64,000 nt of DNA from Pseudomonas frederiksbergensis (GCF_900105495.1 NZ_FNTF01000002.1:5653501-5717500), one strand, 5' to 3'; counted from the first letter of the stretch, positions 16,780-27,177 are shown. The notes: generated from the sequence alone by a model not told the origin. Translations and numbers: made by a program.

Positions 16780-19533
16780 GTGCTCAAAAAACTTGGAATT
16801 AAAGGCCGCGTGTTATTGCTGACCCTGTTGCCGACCAGCCTGATGGCCTTGGTTCTGGGCGGTTATTTCACCTGGATGCAGCAATCCGACCTGCAAACCC
16901 AGCTCATGCAGCGTGGCGAGATGATCGCCGAACAACTGGCGCCGCTGGTGGCCCCGGCCATGGGCCACAAGAACACCGAGCTTTTGGAACGCATCGCCAC
17001 CCAATCGCTGGAACAATCGGACGTTCGCGCCGTATCGTTCCTCGCCCCCGACCGCTCTTTGTTGGCCCATGCCGGGCCGACCATGCTCAATCAGGCGCCG
17101 GTCGGCAACGGTGCGCAGATGCTGCGCCGCAGCGGCAATGACGCGACGCGTTACTTGCTGCCGGTGTTCGGCAAGCATCGCAATCTGGCCGGCGACCTGA
17201 TTCCCGACGAAGCCGATCGCCTGCTGGGCTGGGTCGAGCTCGAACTGTCCCACAACGGCATGCTGCTGCGCGGTTACCGCAGCCTGTTCGCCAGCCTGTT
17301 GCTGATCGGCGCAGGCCTGGCCGGTGCGGCGCTGCTGGCGTTGCGCATGGGCCGCAGCATCAATCGACCGCTGAGCCAGATCAAGCAAGCGGTAGCGCAA
17401 CTCAAGGACGGTCATCTGGAAACCCGTCTGCCGCCCCTCGGCAGCCAGGAGCTGGACACACTGGCGTCGGGCATCAACCGCATGGCCGGCACCCTGCAGA
17501 ACGCGCAGGAAGAATTGCAACACAGCATCGACCAGGCCACCGAAGACGTGCGCCAGAACCTGGAAACCATCGAGATCCAGAACATCGAACTGGACCTGGC
17601 GCGCAAGGAAGCCCTTGAAGCCAGCCGGATCAAATCCGAGTTCCTGGCCAACATGAGCCATGAAATCCGCACGCCGCTCAACGGCATTCTAGGCTTCACG
17701 CATCTGCTGCAAAAAAGCGAGCTGACCCCGCGCCAGCTCGACTATCTGGGCACCATCGAAAAATCCGCCGACAGCCTGCTGGGGATCATCAACGAGATTC
17801 TCGATTTCTCGAAAATCGAGGCCGGCAAACTGGTGCTCGACAATATCCCGTTCAACTTGCGCGACCTGCTCCAGGACACACTGACCATCCTCGCCCCGGC
17901 CGCCCACGCCAAGCAATTGGAGCTGGTGAGCCTGGTTTATCGCGATACGCCGCTGTCATTGGTAGGCGATCCGCTACGGCTCAAGCAGATCCTCACCAAC
18001 CTGGTCAGCAATGCGATCAAGTTCACCCGCGAAGGCACCATCGTCGCCCGCGCCATGCTTGAGGAAGAGCACGAAGACAGCGTGCAACTGCGCATCAGCA
18101 TCCAGGACACCGGCATCGGGCTGTCGAACCAGGACGTGCGCGCCTTGTTCCAGGCCTTCAGCCAGGCGGACAACTCGCTGTCCCGGCAACCGGGTGGCAC
18201 CGGTCTGGGGCTGGTGATTTCCAAACGCCTGATCGAACAGATGGGCGGCGAGATCGGTGTCGACAGTACGCCGGGCGAAGGCTCGGAATTCTGGATCAGC
18301 CTGAGCCTGCCCAAAACCCGCGACGACGCCGAAGACCTGCCCGGTCCGCCGTTACTCGGGCGTCGGGTGGCCGTGCTGGAAAATCACGAACTGGCCCGTC
18401 AGGCATTGCAGCATCAACTGGAAGACTGTGGCCTCGAAGTCACTCCGTTCAATACCTTGGAAAGCCTGACCAATGGCGTGACCGGCGCGCATCAGACCGA
18501 TCAGGCGATCGACCTGGCGGTGCTCGGCATCACCAGCAACGACATGCCACCAGAGCGCCTCAACCAGCACATCTGGGACCTCGAACACCTGGGCTGCAAG
18601 GTGCTGGTGTTGTGCCCGACCACCGAACAGACGCTGTTCCACCTCTCGGTGCCCAACCCGCACAGCCAGCTCCAGGCCAAACCGGCCTGTACCCGCAAGC
18701 TGCGGCGGGCCTTGTCTGACCTAGTCAACCCGCGTCAGCACCGCAGCGAACCTGGCGAACCGGTGTCCAGCCGCGCGCCAAAAGTGCTGTGTGTCGACGA
18801 CAACCCGGCCAACCTGCTGCTGGTGCAAACCCTGCTCGAAGACTTGGGCGCCAAAGTCCTCGCGGTGGAAAGCGGCTATGCGGCGGTCAAGGCGGTGCAG
18901 ACCGAAACCTTCGACCTGGTGCTGATGGATGTTCAGATGCCCGGCATGGACGGGCGGCAAAGCACCGAAGCGATTCGCCAGTGGGAAAGTGAACGGCATT
19001 GCACGCCGCTGCCGATCGTTGCCCTCACCGCTCACGCCATGGCCAACGAAAAACGCGCGCTGCTGCAAAGCGGCATGGACGATTACCTGACCAAACCGAT
19101 CAGCGAACGGCAACTGGCCCAAGTGGTGCTGAAGTGGACCGGCCTGGCGCTGCGCAATCATGGGCCGGAGCGCTCCAGCGACAGCCACGGCGGCAGTCAT
19201 GAATTGCAGGTGCTCGATCACGAAGAAGGTTTGCGCCTGGCCGCCGGCAAGGCTGATCTGGCGGCGGACATGCTGGCGATGTTGCTGGCGTCGCTGGAAG
19301 CCGACCGCGAGGCGATTCGCTTCGCCCGGGAAAACAACGATCACAATGCCCTGATCGAGCGCGTCCATCGCCTGCACGGCGCGACCCGTTATTGCGGCGT
19401 CCCGCAACTGCGCGCCGCCTGCCAGCGCAGCGAAACCCTGCTCAAGCAACAGGACCCCAAAGCCCCCAGCGCGCTGGAAGACCTCGACCGGGCCATCAAT
19501 CGCCTGGCCGCCCATGCCCGTATAAATGCCTGA
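16780..19533 (+). CDS. gacS: Tripartite hybrid sensor kinase GacS (BarA family)
   Basis: 917 residues from a GTG at 16780, chosen because CAGGAGAG precedes it and the product starts [20 protein letters not shown] as in other GacS proteins. Domains: membrane segment about 10-32, periplasmic loop, second membrane segment about 168-190, HAMP, HisKA with His294 ([13 protein letters not shown]), HATPase ([26 protein letters not shown]), a degenerate receiver-like stretch, receiver with Asp717 ([13 protein letters not shown]), and C-terminal Hpt with His866 ([12 protein letters not shown]). GacS phosphorylates GacA, driving the Rsm small RNAs and secondary metabolism, exoproducts and biofilm. It diverges from the OmpR/EnvZ-type pair and precedes ldhA. 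Confidence 0.98.
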   Translation: MLKKLGIKGRVLLLTLLPTSLMALVLGGYFTWMQQSDLQTQLMQRGEMIAEQLAPLVAPAMGHKNTELLERIATQSLEQSDVRAVSFLAPDRSLLAHAGPTMLNQAPVGNGAQMLRRSGNDATRYLLPVFGKHRNLAGDLIPDEADRLLGWVELELSHNGMLLRGYRSLFASLLLIGAGLAGAALLALRMGRSINRPLSQIKQAVAQLKDGHLETRLPPLGSQELDTLASGINRMAGTLQNAQEELQHSIDQATEDVRQNLETIEIQNIELDLARKEALEASRIKSEFLANMSHEIRTPLNGILGFTHLLQKSELTPRQLDYLGTIEKSADSLLGIINEILDFSKIEAGKLVLDNIPFNLRDLLQDTLTILAPAAHAKQLELVSLVYRDTPLSLVGDPLRLKQILTNLVSNAIKFTREGTIVARAMLEEEHEDSVQLRISIQDTGIGLSNQDVRALFQAFSQADNSLSRQPGGTGLGLVISKRLIEQMGGEIGVDSTPGEGSEFWISLSLPKTRDDAEDLPGPPLLGRRVAVLENHELARQALQHQLEDCGLEVTPFNTLESLTNGVTGAHQTDQAIDLAVLGITSNDMPPERLNQHIWDLEHLGCKVLVLCPTTEQTLFHLSVPNPHSQLQAKPACTRKLRRALSDLVNPRQHRSEPGEPVSSRAPKVLCVDDNPANLLLVQTLLEDLGAKVLAVESGYAAVKAVQTETFDLVLMDVQMPGMDGRQSTEAIRQWESERHCTPLPIVALTAHAMANEKRALLQSGMDDYLTKPISERQLAQVVLKWTGLALRNHGPERSSDSHGGSHELQVLDHEEGLRLAAGKADLAADMLAMLLASLEADREAIRFARENNDHNALIERVHRLHGATRYCGVPQLRAACQRSETLLKQQDPKAPSALEDLDRAINRLAAHARINA

Positions 19534-19582
19534 TGCAACGCAATGGCGCCGACCACCATCAGCGCTAAGCTCACCGGACTCT

Positions 19583-19713
19583 GTAGCAGCTGGCGAAGCC
19601 TGCGTTCGGCGACGTAGTCGTCGTAAATCCGGCAAACGCGGTTTACCTGAAAGACCGTAGCGCCTGATTTTACGACGACTACGTCGCCGAACGCAGGCTT
19701 CGCCAGCTGCTAC
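19583..19713. repeat. Long perfect inverted repeat (45-bp arms) between gacS and ldhA
   Basis: Arms 19583-19627 and 19669-19713 are perfect reverse complements, separated by 41 bases. Each arm contains GTAGCAGCTGGCGAAGCCTG near its outer end. It could end gacS transcription by RNA folding, or be a mobile repeat of a class distinct from the REPs elsewhere in the window. Confidence 0.93.
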
Positions 19714-19715
19714 AA

Positions 19716-19742
19716 AAGCGTGAAAAGCGTGAAAAGCGTGAA
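19716..19742 (+). repeat. Three 9-bp tandem repeats before ldhA
   Basis: AAGCGTGAA occurs three times without a gap, ending 18 bases before the ldhA ATG and 7 bases before its AGGAGG ribosome site. Confidence 0.9.
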
Positions 19743-19760
19743 ATTTTCCAGGAGGACCGC

Positions 19761-20753
19761 ATGCGTACGATTCTTTTCAGTAGCCAGACCTACGATCGCG
19801 ACAGTTTTCTGGGTGCCGACCTGCCCGCCGGCATTGAACTGCACTTTCAATCAGCGCGACTGAGCCTTGATACGGTGGCGCTGGCGGAGCATCACGAAGT
19901 GGTCTGTGCCTTCATTAATGATGACCTCAGTACGCCGGTGCTCGAACGCCTGGCCGCGGGCGGCACACGCCTGATCGCCCTGCGTTCGGCGGGCTACAAC
20001 CATGTCGACCTGGCAGTGGCAAAACGTTTGGGGCTGGCGATTGTGCGCGTCCCGGCCTACTCGCCCCACGCAGTGGCGGAACATGCGGTGGCGCTGATCC
20101 TGGCGCTCAACCGACGCCTGCACCGCGCCTACAACCGCACGCGCGAAGGGGATTTCAGCCTGCACGGGCTGACCGGCTTCGACCTTGTGGGCAAGACCGT
20201 CGGCGTGGTCGGCACCGGGCAGATCGGCGCGACCTTCGCGAAAATCATGAACGGCTTTGGCTGCCAATTGCTGGCGTACGACCCTTTCCCCAACCCGCAA
20301 GTCGAAGCGCTCGGCGCCCGTTACCTGAGCCTGCCGCAACTGCTGGCCGAGTCGCAGATCATCAGCCTGCACTGCCCGCTCAACGAACAAAGCAAACACT
20401 TGATCAATCGCGAGTCCCTGGCGCACATGCAAGCGGGTGCGATGCTGATCAACACCGGCCGCGGTGGCCTGGTGGACACGCCGGCGCTGATCGACGCGTT
20501 GAAGGACGGTCAACTGGGTTATCTGGGGCTGGATGTGTATGAAGAGGAGGCACAGCTGTTCTTCGAGGACCGTTCCGACCTGCCGCTGCAGGACGATGTG
20601 CTGGCACGGCTGCTGACCTTTCCGAACGTGATCATCACCGCTCACCAGGCCTTCCTCACCCGCGAAGCCCTGGGCGCGATTGCCGCGACTACCCTGCAGA
20701 ACATCGCCGCCTGGGCAGCAGGCGCGCCTGCGAATCTGGTAACGGCTGACTGA
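19761..20753 (+). CDS. ldhA: Fermentative D-lactate dehydrogenase LdhA
   Basis: 330 residues; AGGAGG precedes the ATG. It reduces pyruvate to D-lactate with NADH in the cytoplasm, recycling NAD under low oxygen. The Rossmann motif is VGVVGTGQIGATFAKIM (about 147-163). Catalytic residues are Arg234 (NTGRGGLVDT), Glu263 (GLDVYEEE) and His295 (ITAHQAFLT), matching the Arg/Glu/His triad of D-2-hydroxyacid dehydrogenases. DPFPN (about 174-178) fits the NAD-specific acidic residue. Adjacency to gacS is conserved in pseudomonads. No Anr-type palindrome was found upstream. Confidence 0.96.
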   Translation: MRTILFSSQTYDRDSFLGADLPAGIELHFQSARLSLDTVALAEHHEVVCAFINDDLSTPVLERLAAGGTRLIALRSAGYNHVDLAVAKRLGLAIVRVPAYSPHAVAEHAVALILALNRRLHRAYNRTREGDFSLHGLTGFDLVGKTVGVVGTGQIGATFAKIMNGFGCQLLAYDPFPNPQVEALGARYLSLPQLLAESQIISLHCPLNEQSKHLINRESLAHMQAGAMLINTGRGGLVDTPALIDALKDGQLGYLGLDVYEEEAQLFFEDRSDLPLQDDVLARLLTFPNVIITAHQAFLTREALGAIAATTLQNIAAWAAGAPANLVTAD

Positions 20754-20830
20754 ACCAGATCGAAGGTCATACGCCCGCTCCATGCTGCGCTGATGTCCGT
20801 GCTAGCATGCCGCGCATATTTGGAGGACCC

Positions 20831-21265
20831 ATGGTCGAACACGATTTCCGCTATAGCCTGATGAACCCGCAACACACCCTCACCGAATGCCGCGCCCTTG
20901 TGCCGGGGCGTTATCAAGTCACCGGCAACGGCGGCTCGATTCGTAACAACGACGTGCTGGTAGTGACCCTGAAAGGCGCCAAGGACTTGTCCATGCGCCT
21001 GACCGTCGAAACGGTTCGCCACTTGATCAACCCGCCCGGCCAATGGGTCGCGGTGGCCAGTGGTCCGGTGTTCGGTGAACTGGCGATCCACACCTGGAAA
21101 GTCAACTGCGACAGCTGCGCCAAAGAGCTGAGCTTCGAGTTCGCGGTCGACGCCAAGCTGGGCAACAAGGCTGAAAAGCCTGCTGCCACTGCTCGGATTG
21201 CCGAATTGGGCTGGTCCACGGTCAGCGAGAAGCACCTGTGCCCGAAATGCCAGGAGCCTGCGTGA
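20831..21265 (+). CDS. Zinc-ribbon hypothetical protein
   Basis: 144 residues from the ATG at 20831, preceded by GGAGG. No signal peptide. Two cysteine pairs, CDSC (about residues 98-101) and CPKC near the C-terminus, can form a zinc ribbon, though they are separated by about 40 residues. The N-terminal part (ECRALVPGRYQVTGNGG) is probably a beta domain. It lies after ldhA and its stop overlaps the start of the META-domain lipoprotein gene (TGATG), so the two are translated together. I do not recognise a function. Confidence 0.85.
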   Translation: MVEHDFRYSLMNPQHTLTECRALVPGRYQVTGNGGSIRNNDVLVVTLKGAKDLSMRLTVETVRHLINPPGQWVAVASGPVFGELAIHTWKVNCDSCAKELSFEFAVDAKLGNKAEKPAATARIAELGWSTVSEKHLCPKCQEPA

Positions 21266-21669
21266 TGAAACGCCTCGCTCTGTCCGCGATGGTTGGCGCC
21301 AGCCTGCTGGGCTGCGCCGCCGAGCCGGTGCAATTGCAACACAACCGCAGCTACATTCTGGAGTGGATCGGCGAACGTCCGTTGATGGATTACAGCCACC
21401 TGACCATCACCCTCGGTGACGACGGTCGGGCCTACGGCAACGGTGGCTGCAACCACTGGTTCGCACCGTACACCCTGGAAGGCGACAAGCTGAGCTTCGG
21501 CAAGGTTGGCAGCACACGCAAGCTGTGTGCGCCGGCGCTGATGGAGCAGGAAAAGCGTTTCCTCCAGGCGTTGGAAAACGTTCAGCGCTGGGACGTCTCG
21601 CCGATCGACCAGATGCGTTTCTGGCCGGCAGAAGGCAAACCCTTGCGCTGGTGGCTTGAAGAGGGTTAA
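21265..21669 (+). CDS. META-domain (HslJ-like) lipoprotein
   Basis: 134 residues. The signal peptide ends in a lipobox (GASLLGC, Cys at about 17), so the protein is lipid-anchored, probably in the outer membrane. The rest is a META domain as in HslJ: the motif YGNGGCNHWFAPYTLEGDKLSF, then KLCAPALMEQEKRFLQAL. HslJ-type proteins are linked to heat shock and novobiocin tolerance, but the exact role is unknown. The start overlaps the previous stop codon. The gene is followed by a repeat element at 21680. Confidence 0.9.
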   Translation: MKRLALSAMVGASLLGCAAEPVQLQHNRSYILEWIGERPLMDYSHLTITLGDDGRAYGNGGCNHWFAPYTLEGDKLSFGKVGSTRKLCAPALMEQEKRFLQALENVQRWDVSPIDQMRFWPAEGKPLRWWLEEG

Positions 21670-21679
21670 CCCTCTCAAT

Positions 21680-21811
21680 TGTGGCGAGGGAGCTTGCTCC
21701 CGCTGGGCTGCAAAGCAGCCCTAAACCCAACCACTTCGTGTCGTCAGGTACACCGCATACACAGCTTTACGATTGCTGCGCAATCGAGCGGGAGCAAGCT
21801 CCCTCGCCACA
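21680..21811. repeat. Inverted repeat pair, GTGGCGAGGGAGC family
   Basis: GTGGCGAGGGAGCTTGCTCC at the left and GGAGCAAGCTCCCTCGCCAC at the right are complementary arms about 130 bases apart, each containing its own hairpin. It sits between converging genes. Confidence 0.9.
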
Positions 21812-21831
21812 GGTGGGAACGATCAGCGCAC

Positions 21832-22299
21832 TCAGTTCTTCGCCTGCAACGCCTCAAGCTTCGCCATCACCCCCGCCGCCGTCTGCTCGCCCATCAACTG
21901 TTCCCGTACCTTGCCCTTGTTATCGATGATGTAAGTCACCGGCAACGCCTCACTGCGCGGCACCTCAAACAGATCAGCCGGATCAGAAGCCAGTACGGTG
22001 AACTTGATGCCCAGTTTTTCACTGGCGCTTTTCAGCTCTTCCCCCTGCACATTGTCGAAGTTGACCCCGAACACCCCAATCTTCTTGTCCTTGAGCTGAT
22101 CGGCCAACGCGTTCAATTCCGGGATCTCGGTTCGGCACGGCCCGCACCATTCAGCCCAGTAATTGAGCACCAGCCATTGTTTGTCCAGGCGTTCGGCGGC
22201 GACTTTCTGGCCGTTCTGGTCGATGCCATAGTCGTTACCGCAGCCCCCCAGCAATAACGTACCGATGATCGCCAATGCCGCTGCCAGTCGCCTAGTCAT
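21832..22299 (-). CDS. Thioredoxin-like (TlpA/ResA family) lipoprotein
   Basis: 155 residues from the ATG at 22299; an ORF extension to 22350 would place residues before the signal peptide. MTRRLAAALAIIGTLLLGGC gives a lipobox with Cys at 20, so it is a periplasm-facing lipoprotein. The thioredoxin fold carries the redox motif WCGPC in NYWAEWCGPCRTEIPEL, and the cis-proline region is EALPVTYIID. It probably reduces periplasmic disulfides, for example in cytochrome c maturation or oxidative defence; the substrate is not shown. It is transcribed divergently from the ArsC-like gene. Confidence 0.92.
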   Translation of the reverse strand: MTRRLAAALAIIGTLLLGGCGNDYGIDQNGQKVAAERLDKQWLVLNYWAEWCGPCRTEIPELNALADQLKDKKIGVFGVNFDNVQGEELKSASEKLGIKFTVLASDPADLFEVPRSEALPVTYIIDNKGKVREQLMGEQTAAGVMAKLEALQAKN

Positions 22300-22413
22300 G
22301 TCGTATTCCTTGTTGAAAATTGAATGTGCCTGCGACCCATCGCCTCCCAAGGTTCTGGATTACGCGCTGCACAGTTAGAATAGCCGTCACCTTACGCAAG
22401 ATGCGAACCGCAC

Positions 22414-23360
<947 letters not shown>

Positions 23361-23361
23361 C

Positions 23362-23787
23362 GTGGCCAAAAAGCCGAAGATTTTGCCCTCCATCGAATGG
23401 CTCGAACCGCGGGTTCGGGCGATGCGCGTCATCAGCCTGCTGTGCTACTTCGGTCTGGTGGGTTTGCTGTGCGCCTACTACCTGGTCTTCGCCGACCTGC
23501 ACGGCGCCCGTCCGTGGGTGATTCTGCTGATCGAACTGGTGCCGCTGCTGTTGCTGGCGCCGGGGATGATTATCGGCAGTGCGCGCGGGCATTCATGGAT
23601 GTGTTTTGTGGTGAACCTGTATTTCATCAAGGGCGCATTGGCGGCGTATGACCCGAACCGGCAGCTGTTTGGCTTGCTGGAAATGGGCGCCAGCGTGGCG
23701 GTGTTCTGCTCGGCGCTGTTGTATGTGCGATGGCGGTTTCAGTTGAACCGCAAGTTGGCGGGTGAAGGCGAAACCGCGGCAGCCTGA
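23362..23787 (+). CDS. DUF2069 membrane protein
   Basis: 141 residues from a GTG at 23362, one base after the wrbA stop. An earlier in-frame ATG lies inside wrbA and was rejected. Four hydrophobic segments are visible: VISLLCYFGLVGLLCAYYLVF, a second from WVILLIELVPLLLLAPGMII, a third around WMCFVVNLYFIKGALAAY, and a fourth around LEMGASVAVFCSALLYVRW. This matches the small inner-membrane DUF2069 family, function unknown. It is the last gene of the arsC-wrbA operon and is followed by a repeat. Confidence 0.87.
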   Translation: MAKKPKILPSIEWLEPRVRAMRVISLLCYFGLVGLLCAYYLVFADLHGARPWVILLIELVPLLLLAPGMIIGSARGHSWMCFVVNLYFIKGALAAYDPNRQLFGLLEMGASVAVFCSALLYVRWRFQLNRKLAGEGETAAA

Positions 23788-23799
23788 TCCTCCTACAGT

Positions 23800-23902
23800 G
23801 ATCGTTCCCACGCTCTGCGTGGGAATGCATCAAGTGACGCTCCGCGTCACAGGGACGCGGAGCGTCCCGGGCGGCATTCCCACGCGGAGCGTGGGAACGA
23901 TC
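23800..23902. repeat. Inverted repeat of the GATCGTTCCCACG family, copy 1
   Basis: GATCGTTCCCACG at the left end and CGTGGGAACGATC at the right end enclose internal hairpins with CGCTCCGCGTC-like arms. Four related copies occur in the window. Confidence 0.92.
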
Positions 23903-23909
23903 ATTTTCG

Positions 23910-24584
23910 TCAGTGGTTGACGGTGTAGGCGAGCATCATCGATATCTGACTCATCGGCCGCCCACCACTTTCTTCATGCCACTGGTTGAACACCCCCTGC
24001 ACCGTGGCCAGATCCCGCAGGCTGGTCGGCACCTTGTCCACAATCTTCTGCGCATTCAACGCCGCGACCACGTCATAACTCGGCACAAACGTATCCTTGC
24101 CGACCATGCGCAAGAACCGCGGAGCCGACAAGCCACCCAATTGATGGCCGCGCTTTTTCAGGTAGGTCCACAACCCAACGATATCCGTGACTGGCCAATC
24201 GGCGATCAACGCGCCAAAGCTGCCCTTCTCATGCGCCACATCCAGAATGAACTGCGCATTGCGCGGCACGCTCTTGAGTTTGCCCAGATGACGAATGATC
24301 CGCGCGTCCTGCATCAGACGCTCAAGGTGTTCGGCACTCATCAGCACGACTTTCTCAGGGTCGAACTTGAAGAACACTTCTTCGAACGCCGGCCATTTGG
24401 CGTCCACCAGGCTGTGCTTGAGCCCGGCACGGAAGACGCGCAGCGCCATGGTCGAGAGGTAGCGGTCGTCGCTGATCTTGCGCAATTGCGCCGGAGTTTT
24501 CGGAACAGGCAGATGGGCTTCCAGTTCAGCTGCCGAACCGAAGCGGTTCAGACAGTATTCGTGCAGCCACTTGTAATCGCGCAT
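23910..24584 (-). CDS. DNA-3-methyladenine glycosylase I-like protein
   Basis: 224 residues from the ATG at 24584, with AGGAAAGGG as ribosome site; an ORF start at 24617 lies inside a REP element and was rejected. The protein is all-helical and resembles the Adenine_glyco (Tag) superfamily: LHEYCLNRFGSAAELEAHLP, DRYLSTMALRVFRAGLKHSLV, KWPAFEEVFFKFDPEKV and a C-terminal part with KKRGHQLGGLSAPRFLRMVG. Such enzymes remove alkylated adenine from DNA. The match is to the family rather than to true Tag, so the substrate is uncertain. Confidence 0.85.
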   Translation of the reverse strand: MRDYKWLHEYCLNRFGSAAELEAHLPVPKTPAQLRKISDDRYLSTMALRVFRAGLKHSLVDAKWPAFEEVFFKFDPEKVVLMSAEHLERLMQDARIIRHLGKLKSVPRNAQFILDVAHEKGSFGALIADWPVTDIVGLWTYLKKRGHQLGGLSAPRFLRMVGKDTFVPSYDVVAALNAQKIVDKVPTSLRDLATVQGVFNQWHEESGGRPMSQISMMLAYTVNH

Positions 24585-24615
24585 GCCCTTTCCTGATGAG
24601 TAAGTGAACAGACTC

Positions 24616-24705
24616 ATGTGGGAGCCAGCCTGCTGGTGATAGCGGTGGGTCAGTCAACAACGATGTGTCTGACCGACCGCTATCGCCAGCAGGCTGGCTC
24701 CCACA
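24616..24705. repeat. REP pair, GTGGGAGCCAGCCTGCTGG variant
   Basis: GTGGGAGCCAGCCTGCTGGT and ATCGCCAGCAGGCTGGCTCC are inverted arms, between the glycosylase and ttcA. Confidence 0.9.
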
Positions 24706-24715
24706 GTGATTGTGT

Positions 24716-25540
24716 TTAGAGGTTGACTACGTTGACGAACCGCGAAGCGGCAGTTTCATCGATACGCAGATTGGTGAAGTCGAACAGATTACGGTCCGCC
24801 AGTTGCGACGGGATCACGTTCTGCAAGCTGCGAAAAATGCTTTCGGTGCGACCTGGCGTCTTGCGTTCCCACTCCTGAAGCATGTCCTTGACCACCTGGC
24901 GTTGCAGGTTTTCCTGGGAACCGCAGAGGTTGCACGGGATGATCGGGAATTGCTTGAAGTCCGAGTAGGCCTGGATGTCCTTTTCGTTGCAGTAGGCCAG
25001 CGGGCGGATCACCACGTTGCGGCCATCGTCGGCGCGCAGCTTCGGCGGCATGGCTTTGAGCGAACCGTTGAAGAACATGTTCAGGAAAAAGGTCTCGACG
25101 ATATCGTCGCGGTGATGACCGAGGGCCATCTTGGTCGCGCCGATTTGGTCGGCAAAGGTGTAGAGCGTGCCGCGACGCAGGCGCGAGCACAGCGAACAGG
25201 TGGTCTTGCCTTCCGGGATCAGCTCCTTGACCACCGAATAGGTGTCTTTCTCGACGATGTGGTACTCGACGCCCAGCTCTTTGAGATAGGCCGGCAGCAC
25301 ATGCTCGGGGAAACCCGGCTGTTTCTGGTCCATGTTCACGGCCACGATCTCGAACTTGATCGGGGCGACCTTCTGCAAGTGCAACAGCACGTCGAGCATG
25401 GTGTAGCTGTCCTTGCCACCGGACAGGCAGACCATGACCTTGTCGCCGTCTTCAATCATGTTGAAATCGGCAACAGCCTCACCAGCCTGGCGGCGAAGGC
25501 GCTTTTGCAGTTTGTTCTGGTTGACCGTAAGAGTGCCCAT
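24716..25540 (-). CDS. ttcA: tRNA 2-thiocytidine(32) synthetase TtcA
   Basis: 274 residues from the ATG at 25540 ([12 protein letters not shown]); an ORF extension to 25597 is not family-like. TtcA thiolates C32 of certain tRNAs. The PP-loop ATP site [14 protein letters not shown] is at about 42-55. Two CxxC pairs for the Fe-S cluster are present: [10 protein letters not shown] and [12 protein letters not shown]. It lies between two REP pairs and appears to be a single-gene unit. Confidence 0.96.
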   Translation of the reverse strand: MGTLTVNQNKLQKRLRRQAGEAVADFNMIEDGDKVMVCLSGGKDSYTMLDVLLHLQKVAPIKFEIVAVNMDQKQPGFPEHVLPAYLKELGVEYHIVEKDTYSVVKELIPEGKTTCSLCSRLRRGTLYTFADQIGATKMALGHHRDDIVETFFLNMFFNGSLKAMPPKLRADDGRNVVIRPLAYCNEKDIQAYSDFKQFPIIPCNLCGSQENLQRQVVKDMLQEWERKTPGRTESIFRSLQNVIPSQLADRNLFDFTNLRIDETAASRFVNVVNL

Positions 25541-25617
25541 GACGCGAAATCCGTGAGGTGTGACGAAAGGCCGGCATTTTACGCAAAAACCGGTCACGGG
25601 CGAAGAGCCCCCTATCC

Positions 25618-25709
25618 CCTGTGGGAGCGAGCCTGCTCGCGATTATGGTGTGACAGGTTGCATTGATATTGACTGACACTACGCCATCGCGAGCAGGCTC
25701 GCTCCCACA
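25618..25709. repeat. REP pair (GTGGGAGC family)
   Basis: GTGGGAGCGAGCCTGCTCGC and its complement as inverted arms, upstream of ttcA. The remaining bases 25710-25914 hold the promoter region of the Yip1 gene. Confidence 0.92.
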
Positions 25710-25808
25710 AAGGTCTGGGTGCACAGACCCTGCGGCGATTAACAGACGTGTTTACAGTGCAATTTGCTCTAAAGCCCTGCAACCCGCGCCGTTAAGACCT
25801 TTCTATAC

Positions 25809-25825
25809 TGCGACATAAGGTCGCA
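25809..25825. promoter_or_regulatory. Short inverted repeat after a -10-like box, before the Yip1 gene
   Basis: TGCGAC-ATAAG-GTCGCA overlaps the last base of TCTATACT (25802-25809), about 90 bases before the start codon. It could be an operator at the transcription start. Confidence 0.35.
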
Positions 25826-25914
25826 CACATAATCCAGACCTTTCCTTACTCGGCCACTTTGGCCTGTAGGCGCTCCACTGGGGGGCGACGGTAAAAACAA
25901 GAGGAGTGACTGGC

Positions 25915-26517
25915 ATGATCCATCACGTAGTGGGGCTCTTCACCCACCCTGACCAAGAATGGAAAGAGATTCGTGGCGACCAGGAGGAAAGCATCAGCCA
26001 CATGTATCTCACTCATACCCTGATTCTGGCGGCGATCCCTGCGGTGTCGGCATTTATTGGCACTACACAGGTCGGCTGGGTCATTGGCAGTCGCGCACCA
26101 GTGATGCTGACGATGGAAAGCGCGATATGGATGACGGTCATGTCGTACCTGGCGATGCTGGGCGGTGTGGCGGTAATGGGCGCGTTCATCCACTGGATGG
26201 CGCGCACCTATGACGCCAACCCGAGCCTGGCACGCTGCGTTGCATTTGCGACCTACACCGCGACACCGCTGTTTATCGGCGGTCTGGCGGCGCTGTACCC
26301 ACACATGTGGCTTGGGATGATCGTTGGCACCGCGGCCATCTGCTACACGGTGTACCTGCTGTATGTGGGGCTACCCACTTTCATGAACATTCCATCAGAC
26401 GAGGGATTTCTGTTTTCGAGTTCGGTGCTTGCTGTAGGCCTGGTGGTGCTAGTGGCCATCATGGCGTTCACAGTCATTGTCTGGGGACTCGGCGTGGGGC
26501 CGGTCTATACGAACTAG
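25915..26517 (+). CDS. Yip1-domain inner-membrane protein
   Basis: 200 residues from the ATG at 25915, with GAGGAG as ribosome site. A short amphipathic start (HVVGLFTHPDQEWKEIRGDQ) is followed by five hydrophobic segments, including ILAAIPAVSAFIGTTQVGWV, SYLAMLGGVAVMGAFIHWMA, FIGGLAALYPHMWLGMIVGT and LAVGLVVLVAIMAFTVIVWG. The FTHPDQEWKEI motif and general layout match the bacterial Yip1 family, function unknown. It stands alone, with a possible operator at 25809 and a terminator at 26553. Confidence 0.88.
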   Translation: MIHHVVGLFTHPDQEWKEIRGDQEESISHMYLTHTLILAAIPAVSAFIGTTQVGWVIGSRAPVMLTMESAIWMTVMSYLAMLGGVAVMGAFIHWMARTYDANPSLARCVAFATYTATPLFIGGLAALYPHMWLGMIVGTAAICYTVYLLYVGLPTFMNIPSDEGFLFSSSVLAVGLVVLVAIMAFTVIVWGLGVGPVYTN

Positions 26518-26552
26518 CCACTCTTCACCCAAAAACAAGATCTGCCAACACA

Positions 26553-26574
26553 GGCCGCCGCAAGGCGGCCTTCT
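26553..26574 (+). terminator. Probable terminator after the Yip1 gene
   Basis: Stem GGCCGCC-GCAA-GGCGGCC followed by TTCT; the T tract is short. Confidence 0.6.
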
Positions 26575-26675
26575 AATGTTCAAGGATAGAAAACGGTGAC
26601 GACCATTCGGCGCCTGAACGATTCGCAAGTCCCAAGGGTTGCGGCATACTCGACGCCTCTGGAGATCCATCAAGC

Positions 26676-27170
26676 ATGCCCGAGCAACTCAATTCCCGCG
26701 TCGAAGACTGTTACCAGCTAGCCGAATCCTTTTTCAAACGACCTTTCAAACGCCCCGTGGTGAGCCTCAAGCTGCGCGGACAAAAAGCCGGTGTCGCGCA
26801 TTTGCACGAGAATCTGCTGCGCTTCAATCCACAGCTGTACCGGGAAAATACCGAAGACTTCCTCAAGCAAACCGTGGCCCATGAGGTTGCGCACCTGATC
26901 GCCCATCAACTGTTCGGCGACCGCATCCAGCCCCATGGCGAAGAGTGGCAACTGATCATGCGCGGCGTGTACGAGCTGCCGCCCAATCGCTGCCACACCT
27001 ATGACGTCAAACGCCGCAGCATGACCCGCTACATCTACAAATGCCCGTGCCCCGACAGCGATTTCCCGTTTTCGGCGCAGCGTCATGGTTTGGTGAGACA
27101 GGGGCGACGGTATTTGTGTCGGCGGTGCCGGAGCACGTTGGTGTTTAGTGGGGAAATGCGGGTCGAGTGA
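26676..27170 (+). CDS. sprT: SprT-family zinc metallopeptidase-like protein
   Basis: 164 residues, normal SprT length. The HExxH zinc motif is HEVAH in LKQTVAHEVAHLIAHQLFG (about 65-83). HGEEWQLIMRGVY gives the third ligand His. A C-terminal zinc ribbon has CPCPD and CRRCRSTLV. Related to the eukaryotic Spartan protease that removes DNA-protein crosslinks; the bacterial role is not well defined. Single gene with a repeat directly after it. Confidence 0.93.
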   Translation: MPEQLNSRVEDCYQLAESFFKRPFKRPVVSLKLRGQKAGVAHLHENLLRFNPQLYRENTEDFLKQTVAHEVAHLIAHQLFGDRIQPHGEEWQLIMRGVYELPPNRCHTYDVKRRSMTRYIYKCPCPDSDFPFSAQRHGLVRQGRRYLCRRCRSTLVFSGEMRVE

Positions 27171-27177
27171 CCCACAT

